A DNA stretch of 64,000 nucleotides from Trichosphaerium sp. ATCC 40318 (lineage: Eukaryota; Discosea; Flabellinia; Trichosidae): contig JALMLS010000525.1 of assembly GCA_038496445.1 (NCBI GenBank), positions 186,001-250,000 on the forward strand, written 5' to 3'. Shown one piece after another: positions 1-11,135 of this stretch. The notes beneath the pieces are model-generated. The model was given only the letters and a program-made list of their open reading frames with translations, had not been told where the DNA came from and did not search any database. The position numbers were made by a program, and so were the translations under genes. Numbering within the stretch: the first letter of the stretch is position 1; the number at the start of each line of letters is the position of its first letter.

Positions 1-291
1 ACAATACGCTTGAAATACTGAATGTCTTCTCTAGTGCTCATGATAAAAACCTACTAGGTACTCTAAGCGCGTGTTTGAGAGCGTGCGAAGTATTTTCCCT
101 TGTGTAAATTCCACACTTTTCTTATTCACATATAATACGCGAGGGTGAGTTACAAACATGTTGTTACGAACTACTAGCCGTTTATCAATCGCTAGAAAAG
201 GTGCGTTGAGAAAAACTGTCAATTTATCCGTTTCGACGGTCATTTTATGCGTGAAGGAGTGCTGACATTCATCTAGTCGTGCCTGTGACAC
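1..291 (-). CDS. Partial gene, unknown product (5' part only)
   Basis: The reading frame starts at an ATG ending at 291 and runs about 76 codons. A short intron (donor GTACCT near 61, acceptor CACTAG near 31) joins it in frame to a second exon ending in EDIQYFKRI at the window edge. The N-terminal part has alternating hydrophobic and polar strands (TVFLNAPFLAID, NMFVTHPRVLYVN) that could be a small beta-rich domain, but I do not recognise a family. It is divergent from the next gene, with only 37 bp between the two ATGs, so they probably share a promoter. An internal methionine (MTVETDK) could be the true start. The gene continues beyond base 1. Confidence 0.45.
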
Positions 292-328
292 GTAGGATAA
301 CTACAACACATAACAATAAACAAAATAG
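292..328. promoter_or_regulatory. Very short divergent promoter
   Basis: Only 37 bp separate the start codons of the two flanking divergent genes. The stretch is A-rich and has no obvious TATA motif. If both starts are right, transcription of at least one gene must begin inside the other's 5' region. Confidence 0.35.
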
Positions 329-1933
329 ATGGAAACAATCAACACGTACGTCTATCGCCCAAACAGACCATTACGAGTGACAAGCCACATCTGGTTCTTA
401 ATACTCTTCATTATGAACTTAAGCTTACAAAATCATTCAGAGCGTACCACTCGTCGCTTCACAACTAGTATTAATGAACCTACACAACACCTGATCAAAA
501 AATCAAATTATTTTGTGGTTGGTGTGGCTGCAGCCATAGCACTCGCTTTCGGTTACATGAGCGAAACAAAGGCTGAGGACGAAGAAGAGCCAGCAATGAA
601 GTTTGAGGACATGGAGTGGGATGAAGAAACATCCTTGCTTCACCGTCTCATCCCAGAAGGTACTTTAAACCCTTTATTACGATCGTTTTGTGACACCCAT
701 AACCAATAGAGACATGGAAAATGGACGACGTCACTCAATACTGGGACTTTCTACTTACGCGATACATGATCGCTTATGCCAACAAACGCCTTCGTTACTA
801 TGGAGATAAGCTAACAGAGATAATGTCAGGCTTACTCGTAATGGTGTGTGCAAGGGAGAGCATAGAACCAGGGTACCACAACACACATCTAAAAAAAGCC
901 ATGGTTACAAGCAGCTAGTTGGCATTAAATTTTTTTTGTTGAATTTAGCCTTGACATGTTTTTTGCAGTGCACCACGGTCAGCTTTGGTTCTGCAAGAGG
1001 CTATCATGAAGCAACCACAGAAACTAGAAGAACACTACAAATTCTGTTGTGATGCTATATTCCCTGAAAACAATGGAGCAGCGTACGTACAACAATGGCT
1101 TGATGATAGCTCTATTTTCTATTTAGCTAATTATTGTTAGTGTACATTTTATTGCAGAGGCCTTGTGGCGTATTTACTCCAAAAAATCATTGGAATTATT
1201 GCAAGACCTACAAAAGAAAGTGGTTAAGAGAGGGTACGGTCCATTGTTGTTGCCTTGGTTGTGTAGTAATTGGAGTTATAGTAAATCTCACCCTGATTGC
1301 GGCTACGAGGATGAAGCTACGAGAATACAAACGCTATTCAAGCGTCGACCAGACTGGCGTCTCATATCGAGAGAGGAGTTCACAGTACGTTCAAAATACG
1401 TGCTCATGTTTTGCTCATCAATGTGTGTAGGTGACATCCTTGGATGACTTGGACAGACTCGTATTACATTATTTCTTAACAGCGGATAAGACAGCTATCC
1501 GCCTCATGTGCGATGTCACAGCTCCTTTGCTCGAGCCAGAGGAATATTCACGACAGCACGCACTGTACACCAAGGGAGAATTAGACGATATCGCTCCGCT
1601 TTTGGGCACGTGATACGCACTTTTTTTTGTTCTAAATTAACTGAATGTATAGGACATACAGCATACGTTCTATTGGATTGGATGGCAGCAGTGCACCCAC
1701 TGTGTTATCAAGAGGTTTATAGATACTCTCTTATTGAAAAATACGCCAAAAATTCAAAGTTTGCACCAACCGATGACAGCCCAGAATCTAACTTGAAGCG
1801 GTCGTACATGTCAAACCAACAACTACAAATTGCGACTGAGCTTAGTGCCAGTTATGCCAATGGTCAACTACCTCTAGATATGCCATCAGAGCTTAAACAG
1901 TACATAGCCCATGGCGCGTACTTCGTCAACTGA
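329..1933 (+). CDS. Unknown single-pass membrane protein, probably mitochondrial
   Basis: I do not recognise the family. At least five or six exons can be joined: 329-659, 710-872, from 969, from about 1160, from about 1430, and a last exon ending at 1933. The N-terminus is basic and Ser/Thr-rich and is followed by a hydrophobic segment (FVVGVAAAIALAFGYM) and an acidic stretch (EDEEEPAMKFEDMEWDEE), as in a protein anchored in the inner mitochondrial membrane. The rest is predicted helical and rich in aromatic and leucine residues (LWRIYSKKSLELL, LLDWMAAVHPLCYQE). It could be an ARM/HEAT-like solenoid. Two internal splice joins are uncertain, and one near 1605 may use a GC-AG intron. Confidence 0.5.
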
Positions 1934-2042
1934 AAAAAACCCAATAAATAAATCAATTGACCAAAAATACCGTTGGTTTTGAAAAGAATTTTATAGTACC
2001 AAACTAGCTAGACCCTCGATTTTATGTTGACAAACAAATTAG

Positions 2043-3392
2043 ACGCCAAAGATAAGAAGCACGTTCAATTTAGCTATAAACCTATCTAACAACCACAATA
2101 GCGATATAAACAGCATTTTAGACCTTCCCACAGAGATACTAGCCCTTATTTTAGGTCAAACGACCAAAGCACGGTTTGCTGCCTGTCGAACATGTCATCA
2201 CCTTGCTTCTATCATTCACGATGTTATTGGATACGATAGTGTTTATATTACAACCGTCTCACAAGCGAGAGTAATTGCGAAACATTCAGGTATTCTCCAG
2301 CACACAAACATCAATCTTGCGGGCACTTCATTTCCTGATGATATGGTCAAAGTACTTGCTGGTGATCGTTCCATTGACATTGGTGGATCTTTTACGGATA
2401 AAGGAATAAAGCCTGTTTATGGTGTCCGTCAAATTAATCTCGGCGATACAAATATAACAGATGAAGGATTAAAGGCACTCAAAGGAGTACATACAATTAA
2501 TCTCAAAATCTGTCACTCCATTACAGATGAAGGAATAAAAGCTCTTGAAGGTGTCCATCATATTGATCTCAGTTATACAAGTGTAGCAGATGAAGGGTTA
2601 AAGGCGCTTGCTGGAGTACATACTATTAATCTTAGGGGCTGCCAAAAAGTGACAGATGAAGGCATTGAGGCTCTTGAAGGCGTGCATGCTATTGATCTTA
2701 CGGGCTCTCACCTAACAGATAAAGGGTTAAAGGCTCTTGAAGGTGTCCATGAAATAGAGATTGATTTTACAAATATAACAGATGAAGGATTAAAGGCACT
2801 CAAAGGAGTACATACGATTAGTCTTAAAGGCTGTAAGCTGATTACAGACGAAGGGATAAAAGCTCTTGAAGGTGCCCATCAAATTGATCTCAGTTACACA
2901 AGTGTAGCAGATGAAGGGTTAAAAGCGCTTGCTGGAGTTCATTGTATCAACCTTAGGGGCTGCAAACACATGACAGACGAAGGGATAAAGGCACTGTCTG
3001 GTGTTCATACTATTAATCTTATGGGTTCTTATCATCTAACAGATGAAGCGATAAAGGCTCTAGAAGGTGTTTATATGATTGAAGTTAGTTATACAAACAT
3101 AACAGATGGAGGATTAAAGGCACTCAAAGGAGTACATACTATTTATCTCGCAAATTGCAAACACATAACAGATGAAGGGATAAAAGCTCTTGAAGGTGCC
3201 TACGAAATTGATCTGAGTGATACAAATGTAACAGATAAAGGGTTAGAGGCTCTCATTGGAGTACATACCATTCACCTTATGGACTGTACACGAATCACAT
3301 ACGAAGGGATAAATGTGCTTGTTGGTGCCAAAGTTAATACAAATACGAATTATGAAGAGTTAACAGGACTTTTCGGTTGCCTTGAGGATTGA
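2043..3392 (+). CDS. F-box / leucine-rich-repeat protein, intron-poor
   Basis: An F-box-like segment (SILDLPTEILALILG...ARFAACRTCHHLASII, encoded about 2112-2200) precedes 14 LRRs of the cysteine-containing type. These are short 21-22 residue units of the form GVHxIxLxxCxxITDEGIKALE. Such proteins usually bring substrates to SCF ubiquitin ligases through the F-box. Units alternate between a T/S type (SYTSVADEGLKALA) and a Cys type (GCKHMTDEGIKALS). There is also a higher-order repeat of five units (107-108 residues, 321-324 bp). The open frame runs from 2043 with no in-frame ATG before 2343. An ATG at 2024 is in another frame, so a small 5' intron, a frameshift or a decayed start is likely. 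Neighbouring genes are rich in introns. Confidence 0.75.
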   Translation, partial: TPKIRSTFNLAINLSNNHNSDINSILDLPTEILALILGQTTKARFAACRTCHHLASIIHDVIGYDSVYITTVSQARVIAKHSGILQHTNINLAGTSFPDDMVKVLAGDRSIDIGGSFTDKGIKPVYGVRQINLGDTNITDEGLKALKGVHTINLKICHSITDEGIKALEGVHHIDLSYTSVADEGLKALAGVHTINLRGCQKVTDEGIEALEGVHAIDLTGSHLTDKGLKALEGVHEIEIDFTNITDEGLKALKGVHTISLKGCKLITDEGIKALEGAHQIDLSYTSVADEGLKALAGVHCINLRGCKHMTDEGIKALSGVHTINLMGSYHLTDEAIKALEGVYMIEVSYTNITDGGLKALKGVHTIYLANCKHITDEGIKALEGAYEIDLSDTNVTDKGLEALIGVHTIHLMDCTRITYEGINVLVGAKVNTNTNYEELTGLFGCLED

Positions 3393-3652
3393 ACGACGTC
3401 ACGTATCAAGGTAGTATTGACGCTTTCTTTGGCGGTCACTGCCATGACTATGTTTCATGAACATCAACAGCTATTTGATAGTCTGGAATAGTAGCAAAGG
3501 CGCTATTGAATTGGTACTATTCCAAACAAGAAAGAGTATTCTGGTTGTTCCTACCAACAACCATGAAAGTTCCTTAGTTTTTCCTGATAAATAAATAAAT
3601 TCTTTGCTTCTACTTTTCATCTTTTATTACAAACGGTTTTCTCATATTTTTT

Positions 3653-6522
3653 TTACAGGATTTTACAAAATGACTTCTTTTTTTGTTTCTTACATGATGC
3701 AGTAAGTACGCTTCTAATTGCAGTATCGAAAACTTCCTTAAGTCCCTTTTGTGTAAGAGAAGAACATTCTACATACTTGAAAGCCTAAAAAGGATTTAAG
3801 AAAGTGATAATCCAACAAGAATCTGACTTAAAAAAACAATTGACGTACACCAATTTCTTTTGCAACTGCTTCAGCAGCTTCTTGTGTAATAACAGATCTT
3901 CCTGTGCTTTCTAATTTTTTTATCGTGTCTTTATCTTCTCGTAAATCTTCTTTTGTACCAACAAGAACAATTTTAACACCCGGACAATGATGTTGCACTT
4001 CAGGCCACCATTTTGATCTGAAGGAAAAAAAAGGTAAGCAGGTTGTATTTAAAAAAATGATCACGTGTGAACTTACTTTATATTTTCTAGAGATGTGTTA
4101 CTGACTACAGAGAACGCGAACAAGAAAACATCTGTTTGCTGCAAGAAGTATAAGGCTCTGAAAAAAAGACTCGATCGCAAGATGCAAGATCTGAAATCAA
4201 AACAAAATTAAATCCTAGACGTACTGGATAAGAAAGAGGTCTTAGTCTATCATAGTCTTCTTGTCCAGCTGTGTCCCAAAGACCCAACGAAATTGGTTTC
4301 GCATCGACCATTACATTAGCGCTATAATTGTCGAAAACACTTGGAATGTATTCTGAAGGGAATGCATTTGTTGTGTACGAGATCAACATGCTTGTCTTTC
4401 CTAATCAAAAATAAATCAACGCCGAAAACCCAACATCAAAAACAGTCTCCAAGTAACGACCGGGAGAGAAAAAAAGAAAAAAAACTAGAACATACCTACA
4501 GCGCCATCTCCAACAATGACAAGCTTGATTTGGCGCATACCACCGCTGTATGAGGCTTCAGGTGGCTTGTACGAGGAAGATGTCTTTGACGGTGAGTACG
4601 TGTGCCTTCTTGATGAGCTGTATGATGAGCTGGAGTATACTGCTGTATGGCCTGTAGGTAACCATTCTTCTGCCTTTTCGTCCCATTTGTATTGTGGTTT
4701 TGTATTGGTATCAAGGCTGAAATCGAACCAAGGTTGTGAACATTTCTTTTTTTCTTCTTTGATTTTTTTTCCTTTTTTTTTTGATTCTTCATTTTCTTTC
4801 TTTTTCTTTTCTGCTATTTGCTTTTGTGTCTTCTTCTCAGCATTAGGTTTACTCAATTGTGTGAATACATCTCCCATATCTTCTGTCATTTTACCTTCCT
4901 CTTTCATCTTTGCTTCGAATTCTTCCTAAATAACAGTCAGGACCAGTAGGAATGAGAAGAGGTAACGAAAAAAATTCGGACCAATTTTTCAGGGCTTGCT
5001 TCACGATAGCATATAGCCAAAAACATGTCTGTTATCAGATTGAAGTTTCTAAAATGAATAGATACTGCTCCAGTACGTTCGCTTATTTCTTCATAGAAAG
5101 GTATAGCAGCAACTTGATTCAAGGCACGAACACCGTATACTTTAATGTCTAATTCGATCAAATTATCCTGCGCAAAGATTAGATTTAGGCGAATTAATAA
5201 TAGTTTAATCAAAGAAAATGCAGGCAACTTATTTTTGTTTTCTTTCTTTCCAAAAAAAATAATGTGTAACGTACGAGTTCATCCATCCAATTAATCTTTT
5301 CACTAGTATAAGAAGGGGGATGTGGCCAACAATCTCCAATAACAACAAGTGCTTTAGATGTATCTTCACTCCAAGAAAGCTTTTGACAATCTCTATTTGA
5401 CAAACACGTGAGCTTGTGAACGAAACGTTTTTTGGGTTTGTTTTTTGTGTTTCTATTTGCGTACCTTAGTGCAAGTTCATAGCATTCTGGCGCGTCGCCA
5501 CCACCTGTTGCTTGTGCATTTTCTACGAATGCTGTAATTTTCTTGACGTTATTGGTGAGATCAAGCATTTTAATGACATATGTTGATTTTTGATCGCAGA
5601 AGTCACCATGAGCTATAATGCCAATCTTTATATCTGGTATATCTGCAATGAGGCGCTTAGCTGTCTCTGTAATCTTTTTTCTTACTTCAGCAAGGCAAGA
5701 ATACATAGAACCAGTTGTATCAAAACTGAAAACAATCTCTACTTTATTCGATCCACCCTAAAAAATAAACTTTAGATACACGTGTTTTAAGTACAATGTC
5801 ACGTGCAGTTGCAAAACTTGACAATAGTTCGTCCTTCTTTTCGTCATTTATGCTATCATCTCGTACTGGGTCGGGTGTGGCAGACTTGGAACATCCACCT
5901 GATGCCTTTGAGGCACATGATTTTTTCTTTTTAGGTGCTCCTTTTTTGATTATTATTTTGTCGCCTGTCTTTAGACCTGAGGCTGCTAGATTCGTGGTAA
6001 ATGAAAGGACTGTTCCATCAGCCTTTGATATCTGTGGTAGAGAACGCCCGAAAGATTCTTCATCCGGAAATGCATTACGAACAATGCTAAACGAAAAAGG
6101 TCAGCCCAGGTACTTTTACAAGCGAAAACAGCGTACCGTGCTATGTCTCTGACCGTTACCGTTTTTCTGTTAGGTACTTCTATTTCTTCGCAATCGCTTT
6201 CAAAGATAGCGTTGAGCTTTAGTGGAGGTACGACCATTAGGTGAATAGTTGCTTCCTTGGCGATCGTTAATATCCTTTAAATCGCTCTTTCCGTACCTCT
6301 GTGAGTCCGAGGGATGCAACAGTGCCTGTTTTAAGAAGTTTACCCTTAAAAACAAGCTTACCTTCAAGCGACGCATCTACGGCCTTTATTTTGTTACGTA
6401 TGTTGGCCACAGTATCACTTGGCTATAAAAACGCGTTATTCAAGCTAAATACCAAACTTCAGGTGTAATACCTCACAATCAATGGCAAAGGTGCGTGCAT
6501 CAGCTTTGATAAGTATGAGCAT
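3653..6522 (-). CDS. Ubiquitin-like / VWA / Rho-family GTPase fusion protein
   Basis: One reading chain of about ten exons joins four modules. (1) A ubiquitin-like domain ([17 protein letters not shown]...LVFKGKLL). (2) A second ubiquitin-like stretch ([16 protein letters not shown]...[12 protein letters not shown]). (3) A von Willebrand A domain with MIDAS-type motifs FSFDTTGSM and [12 protein letters not shown]. (4) After a Lys/Glu-rich linker and a Ser/Tyr-rich linker, a complete Rho/Rac GTPase: P-loop GDGAVGKT (split by an intron), switch [14 protein letters not shown], switch [30 protein letters not shown], a polybasic tail and a CAAX box (KKKSFCKIL). The CKIL end predicts geranylgeranylation and membrane attachment. 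Switch I has Ser where Rac has Thr35, a conservative change at an Mg-binding residue. The splice joins keep frame across all module boundaries, so I treat it as one gene. A pair of overlapping transcripts remains possible. Confidence 0.8.
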
Positions 6523-6921
6523 CGTTGGTTGGGTGTTTTAAATAAATATGAATCAAGTGTGACACGTTAGGCGAAGGAGAAACTGACATTAGGCTAAAGC
6601 CTCGTCGCAATATTTTCATGTGATTGCTTGATAACATCTAATACATAAAACAGAGCCTAGTGCCTGGTACGAGAACCGAGAAACTGAAAAACTGTAAGTT
6701 TTCTGGCAAGGTTAAGTTAACACTGTGAGCGAAAACGCGGTTTATTTTTCCTACAGTACAAGGTGGCTGTACGAAGGTTCGCGGGTACAAACGTCCGCAC
6801 GTTCGATTTTCGTTGAAACAATAGTTGAGAACTAGCTTGTATACAGGTAAGTGTAAGCAAGCATGCGTCTCGAGTTGACGTTTTGAGGATAACAAAAATA
6901 TTTGTTCAAACGACCAACTGA
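6523..6921. other. Intergenic, no gene seen
   Basis: This is the gap between the 5' end of the fusion gene and the 3' end of CUL3, both on the minus strand. It should hold the CUL3 terminator and the fusion-gene promoter. An 85-codon open frame on the minus strand has no recognisable features and is probably chance. Confidence 0.4.
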
Positions 6922-9900
6922 CTAAGCGAGATAGTGGTACACTTTTCTAATTGGAGCAGTCAGTACAAGAAACATCTTGAGCAACAATTAAAGCCAAAAT
7001 GATTTACCTGTTGTTTTTGGATCGCTCCAAGTACTCTCGCTCGATCAACGATTCCACACGCTTTTTGATAATAATAGGATTTGGTCGGAATCTAACGAAT
7101 AAATGAGTTTAACAACAACAAAAGATGAGCGCCATTATTTACCTTGAAGCAAGTTGTTTTGACACCTCTGCGATCAAATTGCTGTGCTCCATCTTCTTTC
7201 TAGCCTTCATGACACGCACAACAGCTGCTTCGATTTGATGCTTCCTGTCTTCGTCAATCTTTTGTTGCGTAATAGTACGTTGTTTGGCAGTTTCTTTTTG
7301 AATAATCGTCATGACCTTGACACGGAACAGTTTGCTCTTAAACTTTGTGTTGTATCTGAAAACATCATCATCGTCCACAGTCTTTTTACGTGGTTCTTTG
7401 CGGAGTAGAATCCTGTATTTAGGGCACGACAACGTAATCAAATTACGTTTTAGATCAGGAAGTGGAATACCTGCGCCGAGTTAGATGATAGACTTTTAAC
7501 GCATAACAACACGTTTTTACTTGGCTTAAAAACATTACCTGTGACTGATTGTATCTCTTTATATGTCATGTGAGGGGTGGCGTTAAAACTCATCAAGATA
7601 CACATTTGAAAGGTCGATAACATGAGTTCGTGTTTCTAAACAAGTCAGCACTTTGCACCAGCATTTGAAAAAAAAGTCCAATTAGGTACACACCTTGATA
7701 GGGAAGAATGCTTTGAGTTCACATGTTCCCTAAACGAGTAATTGGTCAGTCATTTACGCCGTTATAAGATTATATGGTACCATGTTACTTTGCCAGCTAA
7801 GACGCCTGCCAGTGTGGTTTGACAAGTAGAATTTTTTAAATACGTCACAACATACAAGTACTTCTGGTGGAAGAATACACTTGGCGGACGATTGTGTTGG
7901 CCAAAATCCGGTTGTGAGTACGTGTACATTCATCTCAATACCGCCCAATGGGTGCTTGCGAATATATTAGGAGAGATAACAATAATAAAAACATACCACA
8001 TCGAGACTTGATACGTGGTTTTTGAATGCTTCCATTGTATCGTGGGAGGTCTTCATATCCTTGAACATACCTTCAAGTTTGGATGTAAATTGATAACCAC
8101 ATTCAGTCTACAAAGAAATTAGTTTGGAATAACTACGAAGCAGGCCTTTGGAGTTTTGACTTTTTTTGTCAATTTTGAATCTACTGCTTTAAAATACCAA
8201 CCTTCAATTTAGAGATCATGGTGCGCTCAGCATCATCGGACACGCTGCGGTTAAGGAGCAATCGCTTGGCAAGATGCTGTTTGTAGTACTTTTCGAATAT
8301 ATCTTTTTCTTGAATAAAGCGGAACAGCATCATCACCTTGTCTAGTGTCTTTTCAACATCTTCTTCTGTTAAGCCCTTGAGACCACGTCGTAGTTTCTCA
8401 TCAATAAACAAAGAAATAAATTCAGGAGAGCGGTTGTTCATGTTGATAAAGAACTCGAAAGCCTATAAAAAAACAAACCAGTTAGAACCGTGAACACTGT
8501 GCAACCCGCTTCAACGTACAGAGTTCAATGTGTGTTGGAAGTTTTTATCATTGAAGAAAGCTTCAGTGAGTATGCGATCATATTTATCTTTCAAGTCGAG
8601 GAGAGCTTGAACGTAAGAGTTTTGTCGTTTTTGGTTTTCAGGGTCAGTCACTACGTCCTTTCCAGTATCTTTTACCAACTGGCCCATTACTTCACGCATG
8701 AGATCGTGGCCCTTTGTCACACGGCCCAATAGGTTGTACATTAGCACAAGATCTAAATCACATATTAGTTCAGAAATTGTTTTAAAATGTTGGCATTAGT
8801 CAACTTTAAAACAACACATCAACTACACTCATAAGTACATACCATCTAGTTTATCGTCCTTGAGCATAGCAATTTGACCAGAACCGCCCATCTAAAAAGC
8901 CATTAATTTTGAGTTGGTTGGATGAGATAAAAAAAAAAACAGAAAAATAACTTACCTCAACGAGTGTCTTCATGTGTACAGAAATAAGTTCGCGCTCTAC
9001 AACGTCTTTGATTTGAGGCTCTGTGCCAGAATCGAGGTAATGTTGTACGCGATCCATTTCCTCCTTGATACGTGCGTCTACCTTTGGTGGGTTGAGCACA
9101 AACCGCCAAAATAAAAGGCTCTGAGAGTACCTTTTTCATGTAATCCGAAGCACTATTTTCGGCAATGAAGTTTTGAGATTCGCCCTTGTAAAAATCTGCA
9201 GAAGTGCTCAAGAAATGCTGTTCAAAGTCTTCCTCGTAAACAGTCCTTTACAAAAAAAAAAAAAAGAGTTGGTTTAGTTGCTCAAAGCGTGGTATAATGC
9301 GCACCTAGAGTTTACGCCGAGGTCTACAAGCATTTGTGTGACATTCTTCATAAGACCTCTTTCAATTACTTCACCGCTTCTCTCACGGTGTATCATAGCG
9401 AGCAATGTTCTCAGAAGACGCGGCTTTATGCGCTTGTTACTTGTGACATTTTGTTTAAATAGCTTCAAACCGAGATCGTATACGCTTGGGACATTGTTTT
9501 GCAAAACGTAAACGCGATCCTACAAAAAAAAAACGTATAAGTTACTTTGGCGCCGTACGAGTTGGTTGGGGTTTGTATATACTGCGTATATTATCGTTTT
9601 AGAGCCGTACCATATACATAAGAATATCTCGTATCATGAGCATAGAGATCTTGTGGTCTTGCCATGCTTGGTTCAAGCTGGGCAAAAAATTATCGTCAAC
9701 AGAAGCGCTCACGTCATCTGCGACTTCTTTGAGGTGTTTGTCGACAACGCCTGTCAATCCTTGGTAGAGCTTGTCTCCGTACTTGTGAAGCACCATGTTG
9801 TATGCGTTTCTATGTGTTGTATTTTATTACGTTGAAGAGAAGGTATTTTAAACGGTTTCTGTTTACAGGCGCGGCATGGTGTAGAAAAGCCGTAAATATA

Positions 9901-10144
9901 TTGCCAATAATTGTACAAACTACTAGAGTATTGTTTGTACCTATAAAGTTCTTCAAAGCTCAAGCCAGAAGCATTCTTTTTGTGGATCTCTTGAATAGCG
10001 TTTGAAAGCAACGACCATGTATTCTCTGCGTAGTTGGGGTCCATAGAGACAGCATGGTGGCGGAAGGGCCGAATCTGTAGCTAGGTAAGCACAACACGAA
10101 CAAAACCGGCTTTGTACGGTTATTTTTGTTTTCCTTCCTGCCAT
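6922..10144 (-). CDS. CUL3: Cullin-3, scaffold of BTB-type ubiquitin ligases
   Basis: This is a full-length multi-exon cullin. The N-terminus ([37 protein letters not shown]) is typical of CUL3, which binds BTB adaptor proteins. The cullin-homology region ([44 protein letters not shown]) binds the RING protein. The winged-helix tail has the neddylation site ([18 protein letters not shown]). The last two exons are small: IPTKSY-type sequence ...[11 protein letters not shown] followed by KVYHYLA and stop at 6922-6924. The ATG ending at 10144 gives MAGRKTKIT, followed by a short intron. CSN5, which removes NEDD8 from cullins, is encoded near 49-50.5 kb in the same window. Confidence 0.93.
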
Positions 10145-10320
10145 GATATGTAAGACAAGCTGTAAAACTAAGTATGCTTCAAGTCACGAATAGCGTCTTT
10201 ATTTTAGGTGAAATTACACAAAGAATTTTTGCACAGAACAAAGACTCTTCTTTGAGGCGGGAACCTATACACATATCGCCAATATTGCGTTTGTTGGTTT
10301 GTTGTAAAGCACGACGGTGT

Positions 10321-10629
10321 TTAGTCAAATTCTCGGCGGGGGATTTTCTTATCTACCCATGTATCTAGATCCACGCGCTCTTCAAGCTGTGCCAAGGCCT
10401 GTTCGAGATCTAAAGCTTCGAGCTAGCAACTTTATCAGTACAACCTCAATTTTGATTGTTAACGAGCCGTACACTGCCAGCCTTTGCACGGTTTTGCTGC
10501 TCTTCAATGTAAGCGTTAGCCACTTCTAACTGACGCTTTTGTTCAGCGGCAGGCGTAACACCAAGAAACTAGTCGAAATTATTAACAGCTATTTACAACG
10601 CGTTGGCACCTTTGGCCGTTTGTCATCAT
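10321..10629 (-). CDS. Small coiled-coil protein, unknown
   Basis: Three small exons join in phase to give a protein of about 75 residues. It begins MMTNGQ, continues FLGVTPAAEQKRQLEVAN and EEQQNRAKAGS, and ends LDLEQALAQLEERVDLDTW...RREFD. The middle is predicted to form an amphipathic coiled coil. Intron donors are GTTGTA (or GTGCCA) and GTACGG, and acceptors are ACTAG and GCTAG. It lies on the same strand as CUL3, 180 bp upstream. I cannot assign a family. The first splice junction is uncertain. Confidence 0.5.
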
Positions 10630-11135
10630 GGATGAATCTGTTTCTTGACACTGAAGCTGCAACAAAGCTACTGTTTGCAGAAATTAGTTTTTGATTTAAT
10701 TAAAAATTGGCTAGGTTACCTTGCATACACGATAATTCCTAGTGGGATGCCTTGGACGCGTTAGATTTAATAATGTGGTAAAGTCACCCACCAATTTTCC
10801 ACACATGGTCATATTTCATTATCTTACGCACTGTGCTGTAGTTTTGCGTCAGAATTTACTTTTGTAAGTGTAACATTTGTTGTAAAACGTTATAATAACA
10901 GCCCGATCGCGTACCGTCTGTCAAAATAAGTACTAAGTATTTTCTGAAGCATTTTGTGCTTTCAGTGACGATAATGCGGTGAAAACGCGAGAAATATCAA
11001 TTTCGATACAACACCTAAGCTACTCACTAGTTTACGCGGTTTTGGTGATAAGCGCTTCAATGAAGAAAATGTTACCACTTAGCCAGTTCTAAGTCTCGAG
11101 CTATTTAAAACCTCAGACGATTAAAGCCAACAACA
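10630..11135. other. Intergenic divergent region
   Basis: About 500 bp lie between the 5' ends of the small coiled-coil gene (-) and the PRPP synthetase gene (+). I see no coding or RNA gene. It presumably holds both promoters. Confidence 0.5.

Noticed and set aside
4516..4929. 137-codon plus-strand frame with Phe runs
   Set aside because: Antisense to the Lys-rich linker of the UBL-VWA-Rho gene; Phe runs are the complement of Lys codons.
6638..6895. 85-codon minus-strand frame between the fusion gene and CUL3
   Set aside because: No domain, no splice partner and no family resemblance; likely chance.
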